From contig CAMTAF010000003.1 in assembly GCA_947066955.1 (NCBI GenBank), positions 1-64,000 of the forward strand: DNA of 64,000 bases. The letters are read 5' to 3'. This DNA is from an uncultured Hungatella sp. Its GTDB lineage: Bacteria > Bacillota > Clostridia > Lachnospirales > Lachnospiraceae. The notes below the pieces were generated by a model that saw only the letters and a list, made by a program, of their open reading frames with translations, ran no database searches and was not told where the DNA came from. Position numbers and translations under genes: made by a program. Shown in pieces: positions 27,243 through 34,155 of this stretch (its first letter is position 1; the number at the start of each line of letters is the position of its first letter).

Positions 27243-28384
27243 TCAGAGGACTCGGTTTTTTGGATATTTGTTATCACCCATGTTGCTAACAGGGAATCGA
27301 ACACAAAACTGCACTTTCAGAGCCGTTGCTAATAATCTGCTAATAGCATTTCCTTTCAGTGCCTTTGTCAGCATGGCAATCAACTCCGGTGATTGTTCCA
27401 ATGCTGAAATTAAATTTGTCAGGTCTGGGTTTCCATCTTCAGTGCTGGAGTGGCGCAGGGAATGGAATACAACATAAGGCAGCCCTGCCTTCTCCCGGAG
27501 CTTCGAGAACTCTTTTTCCATGATGCGGTTTTCCACAGGTCTTCCATTCGGAAGCGTCAGCACAAGGTTGGTATGGGTATTCGACATGACGGAAGGAAAA
27601 ATAAACAGGATGTCCTTGTCGTCCAAATGCTGTCGGGCCTCCCTTGATACACGGGCAAGCTCCTGTTCAATCCAAAGGTAGGAATCATCATTAGCGATGT
27701 CCTCGTCTGAAATATGTACCTTATCCCATGTCAGCCCGCAGATTTCACCATAGCGCATGGAATAGGCAAAAGCCAGATTCATTGCGACATAGAGTTTCAT
27801 ATCATCGCACTCGTCCAGTGCTTTACTGATCATACCTGCCGTCCATATGTCACGTTTCTTGTAGTTGGTCTTGGGCTTGTTTGCATGGGGGAACGGGTTC
27901 TTGCGATAATCTCCCATTTTACTGCCTGCTCGAAGGCACATCTGAGTACCTTATGGATACTGTGTATAGTGCCGGGTGTAAGATACTCACTCTGCGGCCT
28001 TTTGTTTTTCTTCGCCACAGGCTTTGTCTTCTGCAGCCGGACATAAAACTCATCCACAAACTTCGGGCTGATGTCCTGAACTGCCATATCACTGATTGCG
28101 GGATTAATGTAATTTGCAATCAGGGCACAGTTGGACTCATATGTTGATAAAGCCCAGTGCGACGTGCCGTAGATTTTTGCAAAGTCCCGCAGGAAGTCTT
28201 TTACAGTCAGCTCCTGTGGAGGGATAAAGGTCCCGTTGCCCTGCTGGTTCTCGATCTCAGCCTTCCTGCATTTTGCCTCAGCATGATCCTGACAGGTTTC
28301 CCATTTCTGGTGCTTCTCCCCTTTCTCATCCGTATAATAGTAAACCACTGAGTATTTGCTTTTCCTCTTGATAATAGATGCCAT
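27243..28384 (-). pseudogene. Broken tyrosine integrase of element 2
   Basis: Homologous to the intact element 1 integrase. The N-terminal part (MASIIKRKSKYSVVYYYTDE to EQAVKWEII) reads in one frame from 28384, and the catalytic part (NPFPHANKPKTNYKKRDIW onward) reads in another, with the shift near 27900-27915. There are two further in-frame deletions. One removes the segment before LPNGRPVENR. The other joins HSLRHSST directly to the C-terminal tail, losing the GHxxxDM segment and the catalytic tyrosine. The frame then runs on without a proper end. At least three lesions make it inactive. Confidence 0.9.
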
Positions 28385-28402
28385 CTGTTTCTCCTTCTAC
28401 CC

Positions 28403-28573
28403 TTACAACAGGTTGTTAAGCCAGTTGCCAAAAGATACCTTGGAGATCCTGATTGTCCGTCCAAGCCGGACCACTTTAAAATCCGGCTGCCTGCAAAGCT
28501 CATATGCCTTGCTTTTGCTGATCTGCAGAATATCTGCAATCTCAAGAACGGAATAGATTTTCTTATCTTGTGC
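28403..28573 (-). pseudogene. Truncated excisionase-like gene of element 2
   Basis: About 55 residues matching the HTH half of the element 1 Xis-like protein (KIYSVLEIADILQISKSKAYEL, FKVVRLGRTIRISKVSFGNWL). The N-terminal part is missing: upstream the frame runs into sequence that is coding on the opposite strand. An ORF to 28753 exists only as this fusion. It is located 18 bases before the integrase start, as in element 1. Confidence 0.7.
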
Positions 28574-28757
28574 AGGGACACATTCTGCACCACAGAAGGG
28601 CCGGAGCGCTACTTCAACCGCTCCATGGCAGACGGGACCTGGTATAGGGCCTCGCCTACAGGGAACTACTGTGAGAATGACTGCACGGTCAGGGAGGACG
28701 TCATCTTTGAGGTCATCGCCGGAGGCGAGGTCCACTGCCTGTATGACGGGCATGCCC
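28568..28757 (+). pseudogene. C-terminal fragment of an unknown plus-strand gene
   Basis: An open plus-strand frame reading PERYFNRSMADGTWYRASP, YCENDCTVREDVIFEVIAGG and CLYDG, with protein-like composition and three cysteines. It has no start codon with a ribosome site and abuts truncated Xis on its left and an intron-like sequence on its right. I read it as the 5' exon side of an intron-interrupted gene brought in by rearrangement. The family is not recognised. Confidence 0.45.
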
Positions 28758-29069
28758 GTGTTCTGTGGTGAAAGTCCACATAGGCGTAGCTACCAACGAA
28801 CTTTATAGCGACTCTCAAGGTTTGTATCGTGAGGTGCAGGCGAGAAGAAGAGATAGCAAAACCCGTAGCCCTACGGACAGAAACCTGATATTAAGGCGTA
28901 TATGGCGGGTGAGCTGGCAGGTGACAGCAAAGCCCAAAAGGTAGCCGTAACCCATATGCGTAAATTGGGAGGGTAGACGGGGAAAGAACACGGACATATC
29001 CCGCGAGGTCTCACAGGCGGTCACATTTGCCGTAGCAACAACGAACTGTGAGAAGTCAGCAGAAGCCAT
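28758..29069 (+). other. Group II intron 5' fragment (domain I region)
   Basis: Begins GTGTTCTGTGGTGAAAGTCC and contains phrases typical of group II intron domain I (GAGCTGGCAGGTGACAGC, AAAGCCCAAAAGGTAGCC, GGGAGGGTAGACGGGGAAAG) and the GAGAAGTCAGCAGAAGCC stretch that usually precedes the intron ORF start. It stops there: no reverse transcriptase follows, and the sequence switches to the kinase gene on the other strand. It is a 5' remnant that cannot splice. Confidence 0.7.
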
Positions 29070-29588
29070 AGTGACGATTTCCGCAGCTATTTCGTCCAGA
29101 TCCTTATTTCCAGTGTTGATTCTTACAGCATCAGAATATTCGGTTCCAAGGTACTCTATATGCTGTGAAATTTTAGGTGTCTGCTGTGCCTGCGCGTTCC
29201 TGTCCCGGATTGGGTCGTTTTCTATACGGGATATGATAGTTTCCTTTGTCGCTTCAAGAATGATGTGGTGCATGGGTACATCTTTCTTTTCAAAATAATC
29301 CAGGAGTTCTTTTTCACAGAGTTTCGTCACAAGCGACAAAGATACGATTGGTGTTTTGCCAGCGCCATACATCTTTTCCTCGATTGTTTTTCGGAGTATG
29401 TTGAGGAAAAATCTATTATAATATGGCTCGAACCCAGAGAGGGCTTCGTTAAAGTGGTCATGAATGAAATCTGCCCAATATAGGTCTGATTCTATATATT
29501 CGGCATCTTTTTCTGCCAGGAGTCCAGCCAGCTTTTGGGCAACATGGGACTTCCCTGCACCGACTGTTCCGTTTATCCAGACAATCAT
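28815..29588 (-). CDS. P-loop kinase/TmrB-like ATPase, C-terminus replaced by intron sequence
   Basis: It begins MIVWINGTVGAGKSHVAQKL, a P-loop like that of TmrB or small nucleoside/adenylylate-type kinases, and continues with IESDLYWADFI, PIVSLSLVTKL and IILEATKETIISRIENDP (lid-like). Homology appears to end near EIAAEIVT (29070). The remaining 85 or so residues are the antisense of the group II intron fragment, so the 257-residue ORF is chimeric. Activity is uncertain, since the lost C-terminal helix may be dispensable. There is no strong ribosome site ahead of the ATG. The substrate is unknown. Confidence 0.6.
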   Translation of the reverse strand: MIVWINGTVGAGKSHVAQKLAGLLAEKDAEYIESDLYWADFIHDHFNEALSGFEPYYNRFFLNILRKTIEEKMYGAGKTPIVSLSLVTKLCEKELLDYFEKKDVPMHHIILEATKETIISRIENDPIRDRNAQAQQTPKISQHIEYLGTEYSDAVRINTGNKDLDEIAAEIVTMASADFSQFVVATANVTACETSRDMSVFFPRLPSQFTHMGYGYLLGFAVTCQLTRHIRLNIRFLSVGLRVLLSLLLACTSRYKP

Positions 29589-29654
29589 AATTTGTACCCT
29601 GCCTTATTTAGTTTAGCCTGAAGGCTGAATGAATGGGATTTCTGCGCTGTTTGG

Positions 29655-30239
29655 CTAGTTGCTGCCTTGCGTTGGTTCGCGTTCCATGTCCCCCAGCTCC
29701 TCCATGTTCGGTTCTGAATAAAATGGATCGGGAGAAGCCTCGATGTCAGGCTGGATGGCATCGCTGCCGTTCAGCTCATCAAGCATGATCTTTTCCAGGC
29801 GCGTGATGTCAGGGAATACCACTTTCATGCCCCTTGCATGGAGCTGGCGCAGCCGTTTCATGTTCGTGCTTACCTCGCTGTGGATGGAGTGCTTTACCGG
29901 GACCGGGTTATTGTTTCTGGTATGTATGTGGTCCAGATAGCGTTCAGTGACAGGGAACATATTCTGCAGGAGAAAGGCGGCGCTTTTCCCATCAAACTCT
30001 CCAAGGACAATGGTGAGGCACCTGCCATATTTCCTGACCTGTTTGTCGTGGATTGACCTGAATTTGTCTATCCGGCTGCTTAACGGGACCATCCAGAGCA
30101 GAGAGGTCTTGTCATCTTTTAGGCAGTAGAAAGTAGGGCGGTATGTACCGTTCTCTTTGTTCTGCATGAGCATATCGTCGTTTACTTTTTCAAAATATTC
30201 ATCTTTGATATGATATACATAGCCTTCTTTGTAAAGCAT
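29655..30239 (-). CDS. Type III toxin-antitoxin toxin, ToxN/CptN-like endoribonuclease
   Basis: 194 residues. The N-terminal core (VYHIKDEYFEKVND, LLWMVPLSSRIDKFRSIHDKQ, LTIVLGEFDGKSAAFLLQNMFPVTERYL) has the layout of ToxN/AbiQ/CptN toxins, which are compact RNases that cut at A-rich sites. Basic and polar residues in SSRIDKFRSIHDK fit the catalytic region. The C-terminal 30 residues are acidic. The gene is preceded by two tandem 46-nt repeats, a terminator and a consensus promoter, which is the diagnostic type III arrangement. Subfamily assignment (CptIN versus ToxIN/TenpIN) is uncertain. It may stabilise the element or abort phage infection. Confidence 0.8.
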   Translation of the reverse strand: MLYKEGYVYHIKDEYFEKVNDDMLMQNKENGTYRPTFYCLKDDKTSLLWMVPLSSRIDKFRSIHDKQVRKYGRCLTIVLGEFDGKSAAFLLQNMFPVTERYLDHIHTRNNNPVPVKHSIHSEVSTNMKRLRQLHARGMKVVFPDITRLEKIMLDELNGSDAIQPDIEASPDPFYSEPNMEELGDMEREPTQGSN

Positions 30240-30258
30240 GTGTCACCGCCTATAAAAT

Positions 30259-30282
30259 CAGCCCTACCTTACGATAGGGCTG
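30259..30282 (-). terminator. Attenuator terminator between antitoxin repeats and toxin
   Basis: Read on the minus strand: CAGCCCTA, a short loop, a complementary TAGGGCTG arm and ATTTTAT. In type III systems such a terminator lets most transcripts stop after the antitoxin RNA, with read-through making toxin. It lies 20 bases before the toxin start. Confidence 0.85.
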
Positions 30283-30292
30283 GGAATTTTCG

Positions 30293-30384
30293 GGCCGGAC
30301 ATTTATTAGACGCCTCCGGTGGGCGAGCCATATTTTCGAGCCGGTCATTTATAGGCCGCCAACGGTAAGCGGGCAATATTTTCG
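30293..30384 (-). ncRNA. Type III antitoxin RNA: two 46-nt tandem repeats
   Basis: On the minus strand, unit 1 (30384-30339) and unit 2 (30338-30293) both start CGAAAATAT and end ATAAATG-CCGG-, with differences concentrated in paired-looking GC segments (GCCCGC/GGCGGCC versus CTCGCC/GGAGGCG). A partial third CGAAAAT start (30292) leads into the terminator. The toxin would cut the A-rich junctions to release pseudoknot monomers that hold it inactive. Unit length and layout match known CptI/ToxI-type antitoxins. Confidence 0.82.
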
Positions 30385-30408
30385 ATAGATTTCTCTATCT
30401 TTATTATC

Positions 30409-30437
30409 ATTATACGAAAGAAGCGGAAATATGTCAA
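30409..30437 (-). promoter_or_regulatory. Consensus promoter of the type III TA locus
   Basis: On the minus strand: TTGACA (30437-30432), exactly 17 bases, TATAAT (30414-30409). Both hexamers match the sigma-A consensus fully. Transcription would begin near 30402, about 18 bases before the first repeat, after a small GATAGA...TCTATC hairpin. Confidence 0.92.
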
Positions 30438-30462
30438 TTTGTTCATCAATATTTTATTTCCT

Positions 30463-30984
30463 CTACGCCGAGCAGTAGGGGACACCGGGACGGATCTTAT
30501 GGCCTTTCCCAATCCGGAGCAGGTGTACGCTGCCGTCCTTATCGGTAAGGACGATATCATAGCTGTTCCTGAAAGGCTTCAGCCGGACATCCGTGCAGGT
30601 GCCCTCCAGCACGAAGTAGGACTTTCTTTTGAACCGAAGGGCGAGCAGGTTATTCCTGCCGAGCCGGGTATAGGTGATATAGTTCTGCTTCTGTAGATAG
30701 TCGAGAATGGACAGAGCCTGGTGCTGGAAGCGTGTGCGGAACCACTCTGCCAGCTCCGAGGTTCTGCAGATCCACTCGCCTGGTCCTATCAAGTAGGAGA
30801 TACCCTCTATCCGGCGGTAGGAGGAGCGAAAGTTGGCGTAGGAGCAGAGTGTCATGTAATAAAAAAGATAGGAGCTTCCGTTGGTACGGATGTCCCTATC
30901 TTCCATAAGGCTGCGGAGGAACTCACGGTAGATGCGGCACCGTGGGTAGTCCACGATTTGTTTCACTTCTAATTGATAATCCAT
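30463..30984 (-). CDS. Winged-helix protein, probable element replication/regulatory protein
   Basis: 173 residues from the ATG at 30984, seven bases behind GAGGAG; the frame extends upstream to 31056 without a ribosome site. The central part (SYLFYYMTLCSYANFRSSYRR, GPGEWICRTSELAEWF, HQALSILDYLQKQNYITYTR, NNLLALRFK) reads as a winged helix, as in small replication or plasmid-copy proteins. It is next to the right att site and upstream of the TA locus. The role is inferred from fold and position. Confidence 0.6.
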   Translation of the reverse strand: MDYQLEVKQIVDYPRCRIYREFLRSLMEDRDIRTNGSSYLFYYMTLCSYANFRSSYRRIEGISYLIGPGEWICRTSELAEWFRTRFQHQALSILDYLQKQNYITYTRLGRNNLLALRFKRKSYFVLEGTCTDVRLKPFRNSYDIVLTDKDGSVHLLRIGKGHKIRPGVPYCSA

Positions 30985-31122
30985 AGCTGGTCTCCTCTGA
31001 AATATTTGTTTTATCTTGTACTGCAAATCCGGTTGTGTTATGATATAAAAGAACATTGAAAAAGCGTTGCGAGAGGGATGAGCGCTCTTGGCCTATAAAA
31101 TGAGTCTGCTAACAAAATTTAA

Positions 31123-31164
31123 CTCCTAAGCGGTAGGTCGGGTGTTCAAGTCACCTCGGGAACG
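31123..31164 (+). tRNA. Right att core and 3' half of host tRNA-Arg(CCU)
   Basis: CTCCTAAG followed by GCGGT (anticodon stem), variable AGGTC, a T arm with TTCAAGT loop, and CGGGAAC plus discriminator G. It completes the 5' half at 18269-18308. This is the original chromosomal 3' end, pushed away by two elements. Confidence 0.88.
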
Positions 31165-31174
31165 CTGGAAGTAT

Positions 31175-31213
31175 AGCCGAAAGCCTTGATTTTAGCAGGT
31201 TTTCGGCTTTCTT
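31175..31213 (+). terminator. Host tRNA-Arg terminator
   Basis: AGCCGAAA (31175-31182) with TTTCGGCT (31201-31208), followed by TTCTTC. It lies 10 bases after the tRNA 3' end. Confidence 0.75.
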
Positions 31214-31260
31214 CATTTATGGAAAAGATAATTTGACAGAAGTTGAAAGAAAGGATTTCC

Positions 31261-32523
31261 ATGGAGATCAAAAAGAAATATATTTCGATTATAGCCATAA
31301 TGGCTGCAGGATTCCTGTGTGCCTGTGAAAGAAAAGCGCCAGAGGATTTTCATCAGCTCAGTGCCGGGGAGGGCAGAGAGGGACTTCTTCAGGAAGAAAA
31401 CGGCGAGGACGATGACAGAGAAGAGCATTGGGAAAAGGGGTATGATCTGCCGATCAAGGAGGAGGACAGGAGAAAAGCGGAGGCCGACTGCAGGGCCGCA
31501 TTGAAGCTGACTGAGGAGATTTACGGTAAGGCAGACAAAGGCGAGGCTTCAAATGTGGTTTTATCAGAGGAAGCGCTCCTTCAGATGAAGGAGAAGATAA
31601 AGACTATGGGTATGCCTGTTACAGGAAACAAACCGTACCAGGTTATGGAGAACTGGAAAGAAATGGAGCATTTTCTACTGGACGCCCAAAAGGGAAAGGC
31701 CGGGACGGTACTCTTATATAGGATTCATAGCGATGGGGGAATCGGAAGATTTCAATATCAGTATGACGGAAAAAACATGTATGTACTGGCAGCAAATATG
31801 ACGTGGGGAAGAGAGGGGATGCCAACGCTCGCATATATCTCATATACAAGGATAAAAGAGTGGCGGTATACAGATAAGGGTTATTTGAGCTATGAATTAT
31901 GTGTACCGGAGCCACCGGAAGTATCGGAGCTGATTGACGGAAGCTGTCTGATCAGAGTAAAACCTTTGTCAGAGGAGTGCCGTAAAATGTCTGAAAAATA
32001 CGTGCTTCCTCTGGGATACCAGGGAAATAATTTGTTATGTTCCAACTGGGACAAGGAGAATCTGGAATATTTGGATTACAACGGAGTTTATGAGTATTTT
32101 TATGAGATGAGATCCGGCAGGCGTTTGAAACCGGAAGAGTATCCGGATGGAATACCGGCAGAAGAATTTGAAGATACCATTATGGAATATCTTCCGGTTT
32201 CTCAGGAAAACTTAAGAGAGTGGGCGGTGTTTGATGAAGAGCATCAAAGCTACCTGTGGGAGAGGCTGGGGTGCGGAAATTACGCCCCGAACCTTTTCGG
32301 CACATCTGTCCCCGAAGTGACAGATATCAGAGAAAATGGAGACGGGACATTTACTCTGACTGTGGATGCAGTATGTCAGATGATTCTGTGCGATGACGCA
32401 GTCATTATCCATGAACTTACGGTTCAGTTTTCTGAAGACGATAATATTCAGTATCTGGGAAACCGGATACTGGATAATGGGCTTTTAATGATTCCGGAGT
32501 ATCAGTACCGAGTGGAAAAGTAA
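31261..32523 (+). CDS. Lipoprotein of unknown function
   Basis: 420 residues from the ATG at 31261, eight bases behind AAAGGA; a TTG at 31243 is in frame but poorly placed. Signal peptide and lipobox (IIAIMAAGFLCAC) give a lipid-anchored Cys. An acidic linker (EENGEDDDREEHWEKG) follows, then a mixed alpha-beta domain with FQYQYDGKNMYVLAANMTWG and a C-terminal beta-rich part (NGDGTFTLTVDAVCQMIL, HELTVQFSEDDNIQYLGNRI). DUF6070-like lipoproteins of Lachnospiraceae have this look, but I am not certain. No operon partner is apparent. Confidence 0.75.
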   Translation: MEIKKKYISIIAIMAAGFLCACERKAPEDFHQLSAGEGREGLLQEENGEDDDREEHWEKGYDLPIKEEDRRKAEADCRAALKLTEEIYGKADKGEASNVVLSEEALLQMKEKIKTMGMPVTGNKPYQVMENWKEMEHFLLDAQKGKAGTVLLYRIHSDGGIGRFQYQYDGKNMYVLAANMTWGREGMPTLAYISYTRIKEWRYTDKGYLSYELCVPEPPEVSELIDGSCLIRVKPLSEECRKMSEKYVLPLGYQGNNLLCSNWDKENLEYLDYNGVYEYFYEMRSGRRLKPEEYPDGIPAEEFEDTIMEYLPVSQENLREWAVFDEEHQSYLWERLGCGNYAPNLFGTSVPEVTDIRENGDGTFTLTVDAVCQMILCDDAVIIHELTVQFSEDDNIQYLGNRILDNGLLMIPEYQYRVEK

Positions 32524-32549
32524 AAAAATTATTCCTTTTTCTTTGAGAG

Positions 32550-33011
32550 TCAGAGTTTTCTAATGGGAAAAAACATATAGTTCTTGCCGGTTTGTGGGCA
32601 GGTAAAATCGTGGACAGCCCCTGCCAATGGAATATCATTCTCTTTCAGATATTGTATGATTTTTGGAAAATTATTATCGTTTTCACATTCTACATAGATA
32701 TATTCATAGCCGGGAATCACCCACTTTGTCCAGCCTTCGGGAGCTTCGGCATCATCATTGCATTCTGCGCCTGCAAGATAAAGTCCTTGGCTAAAGTCTT
32801 TCCAAGGCTGGAAGGAATGTGAAAAATCAGACATCGCGCCCCATATTCCTCTGAGGTTTCCGTTTTGGTCTTTCTTTGCCAAATGCTGAATTTCTCCAAA
32901 ATGGGAATTCGCATCATCCCATAGTTTTTGAATAAAGCCTGCTCCGTCTAATGTGGACCCCTCTTTGCCTATTACAACAAAGGATTCTTTTTTGCATTTT
33001 TCGATTTTCAT
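32550..33011 (-). CDS. GyrI-like/AraC effector-binding domain protein
   Basis: 153 residues from the ATG at 33011; a longer frame starting at 33101 overlaps the LysR gene and is not needed. The stand-alone effector-binding fold has ESFVVIGKEGSTLDG, an LYLAGAECNDD strand, PEGWTKWVIPGYEYIYVECE and a C-terminal FTCPQTGKNYMFFPI. Such proteins bind small amphipathic ligands or toxins, or inhibit gyrase; the ligand here is unknown. It is co-directional with lysR, 44 bases downstream. Confidence 0.8.
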   Translation of the reverse strand: MKIEKCKKESFVVIGKEGSTLDGAGFIQKLWDDANSHFGEIQHLAKKDQNGNLRGIWGAMSDFSHSFQPWKDFSQGLYLAGAECNDDAEAPEGWTKWVIPGYEYIYVECENDNNFPKIIQYLKENDIPLAGAVHDFTCPQTGKNYMFFPIRKL

Positions 33012-33054
33012 TGATTGATCTTTCCTTTCGTATACAATGTTTAGTGTTTCCCGG

Positions 33055-33972
33055 TTAAACACCGTCTGTTGAGCGCGAAAGTGTTTCCGGCATTTGAGCA
33101 ACCTGCCTGGTCAGCACCTCCAGGAAATATTGGGCAGCATTGGACAGAGGACGGTGTTTTTTCCAAATGATCTGGAGGCTGATTGGCACGGCGGGAGAAA
33201 GGGGGCGGAAGCACAGGGGGCTGTTATCGCTGAAGTCAAAAAGGTTGTACAGACAGAGGGCATACCCCAGACCTTCACGTACCATCAGGGAAGCATTATA
33301 TAAGAGATTGTAGGTAGCAACGATATTCAATTCCGAGAAATCCCGATACATCCAACTGGCCAGGTCCTGCTGCTCAACCGTCTGGATAGATACAATCAGG
33401 GGCAGTTTCCAGAGATCCTGGGGGGAAATCGCCTCCTTGGCGGCTAAAGGGCTTGTTTTCAGCATAAGTACTCCCCAGGTATCCCGATGGTTGAGTTTAA
33501 GAAAATGATATTGTTGGGTGACAGTAGGTTCGAAGACTACCCCGAAATCCAGAGAATCCTCTTCCAATTTTTTTGTAATTTCCAAAGCATTGCCGCTGAA
33601 AAAGTGAAAGCGGGTTCTGGGATTGGTTTTTTGCATGGTTTTGACAGCAGAGATGACCGTGGTGACGGCTGTTGTCTCGGCAGCGCCAATGGATATATCG
33701 CCCTGAATGTCGTCTTGCGGGGCTAGCAGATCCTGCATGGCCTGCTGACTGAGCCTGACAATGTTCTGCGCATACTGCTGCAGCAATTTACCTTTAGGCG
33801 TAAGAAGCAGTTTATTTTTATCCCGGAAAAAAAGCTGAGTATGAAGCTCATCTTCCAACATTTTCAGCTGCCGGGAGAGAGGAGGCTGAGTCATATGGAG
33901 AACTTCGGCAGCAGCGGAAACACTCCCTTCCCTGGCAATGGTAAGAAAATACTGTAATGCCCGTATATCCAT
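33055..33972 (-). CDS. LysR-family transcriptional regulator
   Basis: 305 residues. The N-terminal winged HTH (MDIRALQYFLTIAREGSVSA, LHMTQPPLSRQLKMLEDEL, LFFRDKNKLLLTPKG) is followed by the periplasmic-binding-like effector domain (DISIGAAETTAVTTVISAV onwards). It is divergent from the flavinylated reductase gene, with tandem TCAACTATATG repeats in between, which is the usual LysR arrangement for controlling the divergent gene. A fragment of a second LysR gene lies beyond the reductase cluster at 37600-37790. Confidence 0.93.
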   Translation of the reverse strand: MDIRALQYFLTIAREGSVSAAAEVLHMTQPPLSRQLKMLEDELHTQLFFRDKNKLLLTPKGKLLQQYAQNIVRLSQQAMQDLLAPQDDIQGDISIGAAETTAVTTVISAVKTMQKTNPRTRFHFFSGNALEITKKLEEDSLDFGVVFEPTVTQQYHFLKLNHRDTWGVLMLKTSPLAAKEAISPQDLWKLPLIVSIQTVEQQDLASWMYRDFSELNIVATYNLLYNASLMVREGLGYALCLYNLFDFSDNSPLCFRPLSPAVPISLQIIWKKHRPLSNAAQYFLEVLTRQVAQMPETLSRSTDGV

Positions 33973-34000
33973 AGGAAAACATTCCTTTCATAATTTTAAA

Positions 34001-34022
34001 TCAACTATATGTCAACTATATG
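34001..34022. promoter_or_regulatory. Tandem 11-bp direct repeat, candidate LysR operator
   Basis: TCAACTATATG occurs twice without a gap (34001-34011, 34012-34022) in the divergent region between lysR and the reductase gene. The 33973-34155 gap shows no other gene. Confidence 0.55.
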
Positions 34023-34155
34023 TTATTTTCATAAGAAAAGCAAGAGAAGAGGGAAACAAAAAAGGTATAGATTGACTTATAAAAAGGGAATTGGACAGAA
34101 AAAATGTAGAAAGTGTACAATAAGGATGAAAAAATCATGTTATGGAGGGAATATG

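Larger units (their letters stand above)
27133..31130. mobile_element. Integrative element 2 (about 4.0 kb, degraded)
   Basis: Bounded by CTCCTAAG at 27133 and 31123. It has the same integrase-Xis end organisation as element 1, but the integrase is frameshifted and deleted, Xis is truncated, and a group II intron remnant joins unrelated fragments. The remaining intact-looking genes are a type III toxin-antitoxin locus and a winged-helix protein. It probably cannot excise by itself; TGCTAAC-type arm sites remain, so the element 1 recombinase might still act on it. Confidence 0.8.

Noticed and set aside
28568-28753. N-terminal half of a 116-residue Xis ORF
   Set aside because: This stretch is coding-like on the other strand and does not resemble the Xis N-terminus of element 1; it is a fusion artefact.
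32808-33101. Extension of the GyrI-like protein upstream to 33101
   Set aside because: It would overlap the LysR gene; the ATG at 33011 has a ribosome site and begins at the conserved domain.
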